DNA of 64,000 bases, taken from contig NZ_CP026124.1 in assembly GCF_002902905.1 (NCBI RefSeq), forward strand, positions 6,584,944 through 6,648,943, read 5' to 3'. Made by a program: the position numbers and the translations under genes. Source of the DNA: Achromobacter sp. AONIH1 (GTDB taxonomy: Bacteria > Pseudomonadota > Gammaproteobacteria > Burkholderiales > Burkholderiaceae_B). Shown here piece by piece: positions 41,667-51,803 of the stretch. Within the stretch, counting starts at the first letter, position 1. Each line of letters begins with the position of its first letter. The notes under the pieces are model-generated. The model was given only the letters and a program-made list of their open reading frames with translations. It was not told where the DNA came from and searched no databases.

Positions 41667-43067
41667 ATGTCGTTCCTCATCGTGATCGCCGCCCTGGCGT
41701 TCCTGATGCTGGTCGCCTATCGCGGCTACAGCGTCATTCTCTTCGCGCCGGTCGCCGCCCTGGGCGCCGTCCTGCTGATCGATCCCAGCGCGGTCGCGCC
41801 GATCTTCTCCGGCATCTACATGGAAAAGCTGGTCGGCTTCGTCAAGCTGTACTTTCCCGTGTTCCTGCTGGGCGCCGTCTTCGGCAAGGTCATCGAACTG
41901 TCCGGCTTCTCGGAATCGATCGTGGCCGCCGCGATCAAGTACATCGGCCGCTCGCGCGCCAACGCGGTGATCGTCGCCGTGTGCGCCCTGCTGACCTACG
42001 GCGGCGTCTCGCTGTTCGTGGTCGTGTTCGCGGTCTATCCCTTCGCCGCCGAACTGTACCGGCAGAGCAACATCCCGAAGCGGTTGATGCCCGGCGCGAT
42101 CGCCCTGGGCGCATTCAGCTTCACCATGGACGCGCTGCCCGGCACGCCGCAGATCCAGAACATCATCCCCACCACGTTCTTCAAGACCACCGCCTGGGCC
42201 GCGCCGGCGCTGGGCGTGATCGGCGCGATCTTCATCATCGTCGTGGGCCTGACCTACCTGGAATGGCGCCGCAAGACCGCCGCGGCCCGTGGCGAGGGCT
42301 ACGGCACCTCGCTGCTGAACGAGCCCGAGCGCGTCGACACCACCGACCTGCCCAACCCGATCCTGGCGATCTCGCCGCTGATCCTGGTCGGCGTGGCCAA
42401 CTTCGCGCTGACCCGGCTGATCCCGCAATGGTACGGCGCCCAGTACACGGTCGACCCGCAGGTGATCCCCGGCGCGCAGGCCGCGCTGAGCGTCGCCACC
42501 AAGGGCGTCGTGGCGATCTGGGCCGTGCAGGGCGCGCTGCTGCTGGGCATCCTGCTGGTGTTGCTCACGGCCTTCCGTCGCGTCTATGAGCGCTTCGCCG
42601 CCGGCACCAAGACCGCCGTATCCGGCGCGCTGCTGGCCACGCTGAACACCGCGTCCGAATACGGCTTCGGCGGCGTCATCGCCGCCCTGCCCGGCTTCAT
42701 CGTCGTCAGCGACGCGCTCAAGAGCATTCCCAACCCGCTGGTCAATGCCGCCGTCTCGGTCTCGACGCTGGCCGGCATCACCGGCTCGGCCTCCGGCGGC
42801 ATGAGCATCGCGCTGGCCGCCATGTCCGACACCTTCATCCAGGCGGCCCAGCACATGCAGATTCCGCTGGAAGTCCTGCACCGCGTGGTCGCCATGGCCA
42901 GCGGCGGCATGGACACGCTGCCGCACAACGGCGCGGTCATCACGCTGCTGGCCGTCACCGGCCTGTCGCACCGCGAGTCCTATCGCGACATCTTCGCCGT
43001 GACCCTGATCAAGACGCTGGCCGTGTTCGTGGTCATCGGCGTCTTCTACCTGACCGGCCTGGTCTAG
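41667..43067 (+). CDS. GntP-family permease
   Basis: The ATG at 41667 follows AGGAGAC. The 466-residue protein is strongly hydrophobic with about twelve membrane segments and GntP blocks such as YFPVFLLGAVFGKVIELSGF and ALGAFSFTMDALPGTPQIQNIIPT. GntP permeases are proton symporters of gluconate and small hydroxy or keto acids. As the first gene before 3-hydroxybutyrate dehydrogenase and CoA-transferase, it likely imports 3-hydroxybutyrate or acetoacetate rather than gluconate. Confidence 0.92.
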   Translation: MSFLIVIAALAFLMLVAYRGYSVILFAPVAALGAVLLIDPSAVAPIFSGIYMEKLVGFVKLYFPVFLLGAVFGKVIELSGFSESIVAAAIKYIGRSRANAVIVAVCALLTYGGVSLFVVVFAVYPFAAELYRQSNIPKRLMPGAIALGAFSFTMDALPGTPQIQNIIPTTFFKTTAWAAPALGVIGAIFIIVVGLTYLEWRRKTAAARGEGYGTSLLNEPERVDTTDLPNPILAISPLILVGVANFALTRLIPQWYGAQYTVDPQVIPGAQAALSVATKGVVAIWAVQGALLLGILLVLLTAFRRVYERFAAGTKTAVSGALLATLNTASEYGFGGVIAALPGFIVVSDALKSIPNPLVNAAVSVSTLAGITGSASGGMSIALAAMSDTFIQAAQHMQIPLEVLHRVVAMASGGMDTLPHNGAVITLLAVTGLSHRESYRDIFAVTLIKTLAVFVVIGVFYLTGLV

Positions 43068-43089
43068 GCCTGAGCGGAGCATCCCCATC

Positions 43090-43881
43090 ATGACCGACAT
43101 CACCACCAAGCCCCTGACGGGCAAGACCGCCCTGGTCACGGGCTCGACCAGCGGCATCGGCCTGGGCATCGCCCAGACGCTGGCCAACGCCGGCGCCAAC
43201 ATCGTGCTCAACGGCTTCGGCGACGCCCAGGCGGCCGTCCGGCAGATCGAAGCGGCGGGCGTGCGCGCCCTGCACCACGGCGCGGACATGAGCCGTCCGG
43301 CCGAGATCGAAGACATGGTCGGCGCCGCCATCAAGCACTTCGGCGCCGTGGACATCCTGGTCAACAACGCCGGCATCCAGCACGTCTCGCCGATCGAGGC
43401 CTTTCCCGTGGACCGCTGGGACGCCATCATCGCCATCAACCTGAGCGCGGTCTTCCACGCCATGCGCGCCGCGCTGCCGGCCATGCGCGAACGCGGCTGG
43501 GGTCGCATCATCAACATCGCGTCGGTGCACGGCGTGGTCGGCTCGGCCGGCAAGTCGGCCTATGTGGCGGCCAAGCACGGCGTCATCGGCCTGACCAAGG
43601 TCGGCGCGCTGGAAACGGCGGACAGCAACATCACCGTCAACGCCATCTGCCCCGGCTGGGTGCTGACGCCGCTGGTCCAGCAGCAGATCGACGCGCTGGC
43701 CGCGCGCGAGGGCCTGAGCGCCGAAGACGCCAAGCGCCGCCTGCTGGGCGAGAAACAACCGTCGGGCCAGTTCGTCACCCCGCAGCAGATCGGCGAGCTG
43801 GCGCAATTCCTGTGCTCCGGCGCGGCGGACAATATGCGCGGCGCCGAGCTGAAGATCGACGGCGGCTGGACCGCGCAGTAA
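43090..43881 (+). CDS. bdhA: D-3-hydroxybutyrate dehydrogenase (short-chain dehydrogenase)
   Basis: The 263-residue SDR has the NAD-binding TGSTSGIGLGIAQTLA, the NNAGIQHVSPIEAFP motif, the catalytic Ser in INIASVHG and YVAAKHG (Y-x3-K). The QHV and the long C-terminal part (LLGEKQPSGQFVTPQQIGELAQFL) are characteristic of 3-hydroxybutyrate dehydrogenases. It oxidises 3-hydroxybutyrate to acetoacetate for the CoA-transferase encoded next in the same operon. Confidence 0.9.
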   Translation: MTDITTKPLTGKTALVTGSTSGIGLGIAQTLANAGANIVLNGFGDAQAAVRQIEAAGVRALHHGADMSRPAEIEDMVGAAIKHFGAVDILVNNAGIQHVSPIEAFPVDRWDAIIAINLSAVFHAMRAALPAMRERGWGRIINIASVHGVVGSAGKSAYVAAKHGVIGLTKVGALETADSNITVNAICPGWVLTPLVQQQIDALAAREGLSAEDAKRRLLGEKQPSGQFVTPQQIGELAQFLCSGAADNMRGAELKIDGGWTAQ

Positions 43882-43900
43882 AGCGTTTGACCATCATTAG

Positions 43901-43914
43901 TCTCGATACCGAGA
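43901..43914. promoter_or_regulatory. Inverted repeat before CoA-transferase genes
   Basis: TCTCG-ATAC-CGAGA lies in the 49-base gap between the dehydrogenase and CoA-transferase subunit A. The preceding AGTCTC repeats the half-site seen upstream of the sigma-54 promoter. It may be a second operator or a chance dyad. Confidence 0.35.
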
Positions 43915-43930
43915 ACGAGGAGATAAGGGT

Positions 43931-44629
43931 ATGGACAAGGTTTATGCAAGCGCCCGGGAGGCGCTGGCAGGCATCGTCAAGGACGGCCAGATGATCGCCG
44001 TGGGCGGCTTCGGCCTTTGCGGCATTCCGGAAGCGCTGATCGCGGCGCTGCGCGATTCGGGCGTGAAGGACCTGACCTGCGTGAGCAACAACGCCGGCGT
44101 GGACGGTTTCGGCCTGGGCCAGCTGCTGAACACGCGGCAGGTGCGCAAGATGATCGCGTCCTACGTGGGCGAGAACAAGGAATTCGAGCGCCAGTACCTG
44201 TCGGGCGAGCTGGAGCTGGAATTCACGCCGCAGGGCACGCTGGCCGAGAAGCTGCGCGCCGGCGGCGCCGGCATCCCGGCGTTCTTCACCCGCACGGGCG
44301 TGGGCACCATCGTGGCCGACGGCAAGGAGATCCGCGAGTTCGACGGCCAGCAGTACGTGATGGAGCGTTCGCTGACGCCGGACGTGTCGCTGGTCAAGGC
44401 GCACATCGCCGACCGCAGCGGCAACCTGGTGTTCCGCAAGACCGCGCGCAACTTCAACCCGAACGTGGCGATGGCCGGCAAGATCACCGTGGTGGAAGTC
44501 GAGCAGATCGTCGAGACCGGCAGCCTGGACCCCGATCAGGTCCACCTGCCCGGCATCTACGTGCAACGGATCGTGCTGAACGCCACGCCGGAAAAGCGCA
44601 TCGAACAACGCACCACCCGCCCGGCCTGA
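43931..44629 (+). CDS. scoA: 3-oxoacid CoA-transferase subunit A
   Basis: The start follows GAGGAGATAAGG. The 232-residue subunit has the CoA-transferase A signature (GGFGLCGIPEALIAALRDSGVKDLT) and glycine-rich GAGIPAFFTRTGVGT. With subunit B it transfers CoA from succinyl-CoA to acetoacetate, which can then be split by thiolase. The neighbouring hydroxybutyrate dehydrogenase supports acetoacetate as substrate. Confidence 0.93.
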   Translation: MDKVYASAREALAGIVKDGQMIAVGGFGLCGIPEALIAALRDSGVKDLTCVSNNAGVDGFGLGQLLNTRQVRKMIASYVGENKEFERQYLSGELELEFTPQGTLAEKLRAGGAGIPAFFTRTGVGTIVADGKEIREFDGQQYVMERSLTPDVSLVKAHIADRSGNLVFRKTARNFNPNVAMAGKITVVEVEQIVETGSLDPDQVHLPGIYVQRIVLNATPEKRIEQRTTRPA

Positions 44630-44641
44630 GGAGACGACGAC

Positions 44642-45295
44642 ATGGCATGGACCCGCGATGAAATGGCGGCGCGCGCCGCGCGCGAGCTGCAAGACGGCTT
44701 TTATGTGAACCTGGGCATCGGCCTGCCCACCCTGGTGGCCAACCACGTGCCGGCCGGCATGGAAGTGTGGCTGCAATCGGAGAACGGCCTGCTGGGCATT
44801 GGTCCCTTCCCGACCGAGGCCGAGGTCGACGCCGACCTGATCAACGCCGGCAAGCAGACGGTCACGACGCTGCCGGGCTCGTCGATCTTCTCGTCGGCCG
44901 ATTCCTTCGCGATGATCCGCGGCGGCAAGATCAACCTGGCGATCCTGGGCGCGATGCAGGTGTCCGAGCAGGGCGACCTGGCCAACTGGATGATTCCGGG
45001 CAAGATGGTCAAGGGCATGGGCGGCGCGATGGACCTGGTGGCCGGCGTGGGCCGCGTGGTGGTCCTGATGGAGCACGTGGCCAAGAAGAAGGACGGCACC
45101 GAGGACATCAAGCTGCTGCCGGCCTGCAACCTGCCGCTGACCGGCGTGGGCGTGGTCAACCTGATCATCACCGACCTGGGCGTGATGGAAGTCACCGAGG
45201 GCGGCCTGAAGCTGCTGGAAGTGGCGCCGGGCGTGACGGTGGACGAGATCCAGTCCAAGACGCTGGCCAGGCTGGATGTGTCGGCGGTGAAGTAA
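44642..45295 (+). CDS. scoB: 3-oxoacid CoA-transferase subunit B
   Basis: The 217-residue subunit starts 12 bases after subunit A. It carries the catalytic glutamate motif ([16 protein letters not shown]) and the family blocks [28 protein letters not shown] and [19 protein letters not shown]. It completes the heteromeric enzyme and the operon, which ends at a perfect hairpin 19 bases past the stop. Confidence 0.94.
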   Translation: MAWTRDEMAARAARELQDGFYVNLGIGLPTLVANHVPAGMEVWLQSENGLLGIGPFPTEAEVDADLINAGKQTVTTLPGSSIFSSADSFAMIRGGKINLAILGAMQVSEQGDLANWMIPGKMVKGMGGAMDLVAGVGRVVVLMEHVAKKKDGTEDIKLLPACNLPLTGVGVVNLIITDLGVMEVTEGGLKLLEVAPGVTVDEIQSKTLARLDVSAVK

Positions 45296-45314
45296 GCGCC
45301 GTTTAACCTTGGAG

Positions 45315-45344
45315 GAAGAAAGCCCGCGCGAGCGGGCTTTCTTC
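45315..45344. terminator. Bidirectional terminator between scoB and AraC gene
   Basis: GAAGAAAGCCCGC pairs with GCGGGCTTTCTTC over 13 bases around a GCGA loop. A and T tracts lie inside the stem on both sides, so it can serve both the plus-strand scoB transcript and the convergent AraC transcript. Confidence 0.85.
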
Positions 45345-45379
45345 ATTGCCAGGCCAAGCCATGGCCCTTGAAGCGGCGC

Positions 45380-46267
45380 CTAGAGCGCGAGCCGGTTTCC
45401 CCATGCCGTCGGGCTCCCCCCCGAGAAGCGGTTGAAATCCCGGACCAGATGCGCCTGGTCGGCATACCCGCACAGGCCCGCAAGCTCGGCCCAGCCGCAG
45501 GTCTGGCGACGCGCATGCGCCAGCGCGTGGTTGAAGCGCATCATCTGCGCGACCGTCTTCGGCGACAGGCCGATCTCGTCACGGAACCGGGCCGCCAGGT
45601 GCTTGCGGCTCCAGCCCAGCTGGCTCGCGATGGCCTCGATTCGTTCCATGCCGTGCGACTGCCACAGTCTCTCGTAGGCCCAGGTGGCGGGCGTGCCTGT
45701 CCTGGCCATGGCCAACAGGCGGCTCGCGAGAAAAGCCTCAACGATGTCAAGGCGCCGCTCCCAATCCCGTTCGGCGCCCAACCGCTCGCGCAACGCCGCG
45801 ACCGCGTTCCCGAGCAGGTCCTCGGCCCTGACCATGCCGCCCGCGATCTCGGACATCGGCAGATCGAAGAACCGGCGCGCGCCGGACGGCGTGAAGCTGA
45901 CGCTGATGCATGCGCCCCCGCCCCCCGATTCGATCAGTGCGGGGCCGGCGACCAGGCCGGCGACGAAGCTGCCGCCCATGATGGCGGGGCGCGAGGCCTC
46001 GCCGATCCTGATCGCGAACGGCTCACCGAAACTGATGATCCAGGGGATTTCCAGGCGCGCGGGCTGCAGTTGCCGGATGCGCTCGATCACGTTTTCCTGA
46101 TAGCCGGAAATATCGACCACGTCGTGCCGCAGCATGGCCTGCGGCGCCCTGCGCCGCAAGGTGACGCCTTGCATGCTTGGCGGCAGCGGGCCCGCCGACG
46201 TCTCGATCCAATCCCGCATGGCTATGACCGGCAGACGCCCGGGATGCCCGGGCGGGTCGATGACCAT
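45380..46267 (-). CDS. AraC-family transcriptional regulator
   Basis: The 295-residue protein has an N-terminal effector region rich in glycine (MGGSFVAGLVAGPALIESGGGG) and a C-terminal double HTH (MERIEAIASQLGWSRKHLAARFRDEIG; AELAGLCGYADQAHLVRDFNRFSGGSPTAW). The middle resembles regulators with a DUF6597-like sensor. It is divergent from the small cupin gene and probably controls it. No further target is suggested by context. Confidence 0.9.
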   Translation of the reverse strand: MVIDPPGHPGRLPVIAMRDWIETSAGPLPPSMQGVTLRRRAPQAMLRHDVVDISGYQENVIERIRQLQPARLEIPWIISFGEPFAIRIGEASRPAIMGGSFVAGLVAGPALIESGGGGACISVSFTPSGARRFFDLPMSEIAGGMVRAEDLLGNAVAALRERLGAERDWERRLDIVEAFLASRLLAMARTGTPATWAYERLWQSHGMERIEAIASQLGWSRKHLAARFRDEIGLSPKTVAQMMRFNHALAHARRQTCGWAELAGLCGYADQAHLVRDFNRFSGGSPTAWGNRLAL

Positions 46268-46398
46268 CGGTACAGGCGAATTCCAGCCATGGGACGCTCC
46301 TTCCCGGGCCGTGCGTCACGCGGCCAGGTAACTTTTCTTCAAGACGCGACCGGCCTTGCCGTCCAGAATGTCCTTCCCGATCATTTCAGGAATGCGGC

Positions 46399-46824
46399 AT
46401 GGATCAGAAACCCTTGCGTATCTTCAACGTCAATGAAATCCTCGCCGGCCTGCCGCTGGCCGACCTCAGCCGTGGCGTGGAGCAGGAGGACGACGCCGAT
46501 GCCTTTCCGATGCAGGCGGCCTTCGGCAGCGGCGGCCTGTTCATCGGCGGCTTTGTCGGACTGGCGCCCTGGGAAAACCATCCCGATACCGATGAGCTTC
46601 TTTATGCCGTCGAAGGCGAGGTCGAGATCACGATCTTGACTGACGCGGGAGCACAAACGGAAATGCTGCGGCAGGGATGCGTCTGTATCGTACCCAAAGG
46701 ACTGTGGCATCGCCAGCACGCCCATGCGCCGGTCAGGCTGATGACGATCTCCGGCCCAAGCCTGTCGTCGCGGGGCGACGATCCGCGCCCCGTTGACTCG
46801 CCGCAGCCTGTGGCGCCAGCATGA
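46399..46824 (+). CDS. Small cupin protein
   Basis: The 141-residue protein is a single cupin barrel: WENHPDTDELLYAVEGEVEI gives the first metal motif (H...D/E...E) and PKGLWHRQHAHAPVRL the second (H). The function cannot be assigned; such proteins can be isomerases, dioxygenases or sensors. It is divergent from the AraC gene by 131 bases. Its last codons overlap the ATG that opens a short transposase scar (ATGA at 46821-46824), so the natural 3' end may have been altered by an insertion event. Confidence 0.85.
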   Translation: MDQKPLRIFNVNEILAGLPLADLSRGVEQEDDADAFPMQAAFGSGGLFIGGFVGLAPWENHPDTDELLYAVEGEVEITILTDAGAQTEMLRQGCVCIVPKGLWHRQHAHAPVRLMTISGPSLSSRGDDPRPVDSPQPVAPA

Positions 46825-46868
46825 GCCGCAAGGGCCACTGCCGCGACAACGCGGCAGCCGAAGCCGAG
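46821..46868 (+). pseudogene. Remnant of an IS3-family transposase
   Basis: Sixteen codons read MSRKGHCRDNAAAEAE, matching the SMSRKGNCxDNAxAES block just before the last catalytic residues of IS3-family OrfB integrases. Nothing of the rest of the gene, nor terminal repeats, was recognised, so this is a scar. Confidence 0.55.
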
Positions 46869-46908
46869 GGCATGCGGGTCGCTGGCGCAGCCTTTATTGT
46901 TGTTCTGT

Positions 46909-47892
46909 CTACGGTTCCTTCAGCCCCAACGCATTCACCAACGGGGCGAACAATTTCTTTTCGTCGCGCACGCGCGCGGCATAGTCGGCCACGCTCAGCG
47001 GTAGCGCCTCGGCGCCCGCATCCAGAAAGCGCGCCTGGATCTCCGGCCGCGCAAGCACTTTGTTAATTTCGGCGTTCATGCGATCGACCACATCATCGCG
47101 GGTGCCAGCGGCGGCATACACGCCGAACAGGCTGTCCGCGAAAACCCCATCGATACCGGCCTCGGAGAAGGTTCGTATGTCGGGCACAACGGCGGCGCGT
47201 TGCCGGCTCGCCACCGCCAGTACCTTCAGCTTGCCCGCCTGCACCATGGGAAAGACCGTGGCGGGTCCAAACGCGAAGTCGATCTGGCCTGCCGCCAGAT
47301 CTTGTATCGCCGGCGCCACGCCGCGATACGGTGCATGGGTAGCCGGGATGCCAGTCGCCTGCTTGAGCAGCTCGCCCGCCAGATGCGGCGTCGTGCCGTT
47401 TCCGGCCGAACCGTAATTGAGCGGATCGGGCCGCTTGCGCGCGTACTCCACGAACGCTTCGAGCGTATCGACGCCAAGCGAAGACCGGACAAACAGGAAC
47501 AACTGGCTGTTGGCCAGCAACGCAACCGGCCGCAGGTCCCGCTGCGGATTGAACGGCATGCTGGCGAACATCAGTGGATTGACCGATTCGGTCGTCGACG
47601 GATTGAGCAGGAAGCTATGGTTGTCCCCGCCGTTGCGCGCAACTTCGGCTCCCGCCACGTTGCCGCCCGCACCGCCCCGATTCTCCACGATAACGGTCTG
47701 CTTCAAGGCCTCGGCCAGGTGCGGCTGCACGGTGCGCGCCAGCACGTCGACCAGCCCTCCGGGCGCCAGCCCCACGACCAGGCGCACGGGCTTGACAGGC
47801 CAGGGCTGAGACGGTGTTTGCGCATGGCTGCCCGTTGCCCAGCCAGTCAGCGCCAGCATCATCATGGCCAGACAGCGTCTACGCAGCAGCAT
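46909..47892 (-). CDS. Bug-family TTT substrate-binding protein (third copy)
   Basis: The ATG at 47892 follows AAGGAG; the protein has 327 residues. It has a twin-basic N-terminus and hydrophobic core (RRRCLAMMMLALTGWATGSHA-Q). Bug motifs follow: KPVRLVVGLAPGGLVDVLAR, VIVENRGGAGGNVAGAEV and HAPYRGVAPAIQDLAAGQIDFAF. It stands alone beside the transposase scar and has no catabolic partners, so its ligand cannot be guessed. No permease genes are nearby. Confidence 0.93.
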   Translation of the reverse strand: MLLRRRCLAMMMLALTGWATGSHAQTPSQPWPVKPVRLVVGLAPGGLVDVLARTVQPHLAEALKQTVIVENRGGAGGNVAGAEVARNGGDNHSFLLNPSTTESVNPLMFASMPFNPQRDLRPVALLANSQLFLFVRSSLGVDTLEAFVEYARKRPDPLNYGSAGNGTTPHLAGELLKQATGIPATHAPYRGVAPAIQDLAAGQIDFAFGPATVFPMVQAGKLKVLAVASRQRAAVVPDIRTFSEAGIDGVFADSLFGVYAAAGTRDDVVDRMNAEINKVLARPEIQARFLDAGAEALPLSVADYAARVRDEKKLFAPLVNALGLKEP

Positions 47893-48489
47893 GCGATTCT
47901 CCTTATGGGGGGCCACCCCGCGATCCCGTGCACGATGCGCCACGCACCGCGCCACGGTGAACCGCCTTGATGCCTCATCGCGGCGGCGGTCCTGCATTGG
48001 TTGCTCATTCTTCACAAAAGTTTAAGCATAAAGAATCCCGAATAACCCTATGAATTTCCGGCGACACGCGCAGCTTATCGACACGGCTGTCGTGCAAACA
48101 AAAAATGGGATGGCTCCCATGCAAGCCTCCCGGTCTCATGCCACGCCGCCGCCATCGCTTCCGCCCGGATTCGCGCAGCCATGCGAAGCGCGTTGTCCGG
48201 GGGAATCAGCTTGCACGGTGGAACCATTGATGGATATCTGGGAATTGCCTTGCCGGCGACTTGGATGAACAAGAACGCCTCCTTCATGGAATGTCGATGC
48301 ATGGCCTCCTGCTTGCCGAATTTTGATGCCCGCCGTCCAAAAGTCTGGCCACAAGCCGCATGAACAGGCCATCGACACCGCGTTCAGGACGCCAACGTGG
48401 GCGAGCCCAGTCCCAAGTCGAACGAATGTCGATAGAAAATTAGGGTCAGAGCAATCCGCATCGAATATGTAACAGCCCCCCTCCCCCCC
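47893..48489. other. About 600 bases without a confident gene
   Basis: The stretch between the Bug gene and the groESL promoter contains only short overlapping frames on both strands. The longest minus-strand one (48075-48302) has no recognisable domain. An AT-rich phrase near 48433-48455 (AAAATTAGGGTCAGAG) resembles sequence often found beside REP-type or IS elements, but nothing more of such an element was identified. Confidence 0.4.
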
Positions 48490-48517
48490 TTGAAGCCCAA
48501 AACTTCATCCCTATAAT
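48490..48517 (+). promoter_or_regulatory. groESL promoter (sigma-70, overlapping sigma-32-like)
   Basis: TTGAAG at 48490 and TATAAT at 48512, 16 bases apart, form a strong sigma-70 promoter. Read one base earlier, CTTGAA and CCCTATA are spaced 14 bases apart, close to the heat-shock sigma-32 pattern. Both kinds of promoter may act here, with HrcA repression from the adjoining CIRCE site. Confidence 0.8.
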
Positions 48518-48543
48518 TAGCACTCGACACCGGTGAGTGCTAA
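48517..48543. promoter_or_regulatory. CIRCE operator (HrcA site)
   Basis: TTAGCACTC-N9-GAGTGCTAA is a perfect CIRCE element. It starts at the last base of the -10 box, so HrcA binding would block initiation. hrcA itself is not in the window. Confidence 0.96.
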
Positions 48544-48601
48544 CAACGCTCCCGGGGCACCCCGAACCATTTCAAATCTCTTCTAGAAACAGGAGTTCCT
48601 C

Positions 48602-48889
48602 ATGGCCCTGCGTCCCCTGCACGATCGCGTGATCGTCAAACGCCTGGACAACGAGCGCAAGACCGCCTCGGGCATCGTCATCCCGGACAGCGCCGCTGAA
48701 AAGCCGGACCAAGGCGAAGTCGTCGCCGTTGGCCCGGGCAAGAAGACCGAAGACGGCAAGATCCTGCCGGTCGACCTGAAGGCTGGCGACAAGGTGCTGT
48801 TCGGCAAGTATGCCGGCCAGTCGGTGAAGGTTGATGGCGAAGAGCTGCTCGTCATCCGCGAGGACGAAATCCTCGCCGTGATCCAGTAA
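48602..48889 (+). CDS. groES: Co-chaperonin GroES
   Basis: The 95-residue protein begins [18 protein letters not shown], the family start, and contains the mobile loop ([15 protein letters not shown]) and the [23 protein letters not shown] core. It caps the GroEL ring during ATP-driven protein folding in the cytoplasm. It is the first gene of the CIRCE-controlled operon, and groEL follows after 39 bases. Confidence 0.98.
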   Translation: MALRPLHDRVIVKRLDNERKTASGIVIPDSAAEKPDQGEVVAVGPGKKTEDGKILPVDLKAGDKVLFGKYAGQSVKVDGEELLVIREDEILAVIQ

Positions 48890-48901
48890 ATCCCCGCCTA
48901 A

Positions 48902-50569
<1,668 letters not shown>

Positions 50570-50626
50570 GTCCCGCTGTCACTGCCTTGCCCGCCCCGGG
50601 GACGCCCGGGGCAAGCAAATCCTGAG

Positions 50627-50660
50627 AACCCCCGGGTCCTTCGCCCCCGGGGGTTTTCTT
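50627..50660 (+). terminator. Terminator of groESL operon
   Basis: AACCCCCGGG pairs with CCCGGGGGTT, followed by TTCTTTT, about 60 bases after the groEL stop. A weaker GC hairpin precedes it. Confidence 0.88.
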
Positions 50661-50834
50661 TTGCGCACGCGGATCGCAGCGCGCCGCGCACCGTCCGCCC
50701 GCCGCTTCCGCCGCCCGGACGGACCTGGCCAATGCGCCCGCCACGGCGGCGCGGGAACGTTTGCGCACAAACGGAAGGTTTCGTCGCGCTGCATCCGTCC
50801 CTACAATGAGGGCTTCCCAGCCCGAGCCCGTCCC

Positions 50835-51758
50835 ATGCGCCTGCCTCCCAGCCTGCGACTCCTGCGTCCCTCCGAGATCGGCGGATTGCTGATGGATTCC
50901 ATCAACCAGTGGTCCGATCGCCGCGCGTCCAGCAAGGGCGCGGCGCTGGCGCTGTACATGGTGTTCTCGCTCGCGCCCATGCTGATCCTGGTGATCGCGG
51001 TGGCGGGCGCGTTCTTCGGCGAGGACGCGGTGCGCTCGGAGCTGTTCGCGCAGCTGCGCGACCTGACCGGCGAGCGCGGCGCCGAGGTCATCCAGACCGT
51101 GCTGGCGAGCGCGCACGAATCGGGCGGCGGCTGGATCGCCGCGCTGATCTCGATCTTCGTGCTGATCTTCAGCGCCACCACCGCCTTCGCCGAACTGAAG
51201 GCCAGCCTGGACGAGCTGTGGGACGTGTCCGCCAGGCAGAAGGGATTGCAGGGCATGGTGCGCAGCCGCATGCTGTCGTTCGGCCTGGTGCTGGTGCTGG
51301 CGCTGTTCCTGCTGATCTCGCTGACGGTGAACGCTGGGCTGGCGGCGGCGCGCAAGTACTACGGCGACCTGTGGACGGCCTCGTCCTTCGCGGTGGTGGC
51401 TGAATGGATCTCCAACCTGTTTTCCTTCTCGGTGGTGGTGGCGCTGTTCGCGGTCATCTTCAAGCTGCTGCCCAGCGCGCGCATCACCTGGCGCGACGTG
51501 ATTCCCGGCGCCATCGTGACGGCCGCCCTGTTCCTGGTGGGCAAATGGGGCATCGGCGTCTACCTGAGCCGGGGCGCGGCCGTGTCGGCCTATGGCGCGG
51601 CCGGCTCGCTGATCGCGCTGCTGCTGTGGATCTACTACTCGGCGCAGATCTTCTTCTTCGGCGCGGTGTTCACGCGCCAGTTCGCGCTGCGCTTCGGCAA
51701 GGCGCGAGCCACGCGGGACGACGCGCCGCCCGCGCCCGCCGATCCGCCGCCCATCTAG
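50835..51758 (+). CDS. YihY/BrkB-family inner-membrane protein
   Basis: The ATG at 50835 gives 307 residues with six hydrophobic segments. Conserved blocks are SSKGAALALYMVFSLAPMLILVI near the start, FAELKASLDELWDVSARQKG in the middle and AYGAAGSLIALLLWIYYSAQIFFFGAVF at the end, diagnostic of the YihY/BrkB (former RNase BN) family. The name comes from a Bordetella serum-resistance locus, but the molecular function is unsettled. It follows groEL after its terminator, so it is probably a separate transcript. Confidence 0.93.
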   Translation: MRLPPSLRLLRPSEIGGLLMDSINQWSDRRASSKGAALALYMVFSLAPMLILVIAVAGAFFGEDAVRSELFAQLRDLTGERGAEVIQTVLASAHESGGGWIAALISIFVLIFSATTAFAELKASLDELWDVSARQKGLQGMVRSRMLSFGLVLVLALFLLISLTVNAGLAAARKYYGDLWTASSFAVVAEWISNLFSFSVVVALFAVIFKLLPSARITWRDVIPGAIVTAALFLVGKWGIGVYLSRGAAVSAYGAAGSLIALLLWIYYSAQIFFFGAVFTRQFALRFGKARATRDDAPPAPADPPPI

Positions 51759-51803
51759 GGTTGGCGCACGTCGTCCCCCTTTCCGCATGCCTCTCCTGTT
51801 GTC

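Noticed and set aside
48075..48302. 75-codon minus-strand frame upstream of groES
   Set aside because: No domain, no good ribosome-binding site and overlapping frames on the other strand; composition gives no support.
48433..48455. AAAATTAGGGTCAGAG phrase as a mobile-element or REP end
   Set aside because: Only a short resemblance recalled from other genomes; no transposase, repeat partner or boundary was found nearby.
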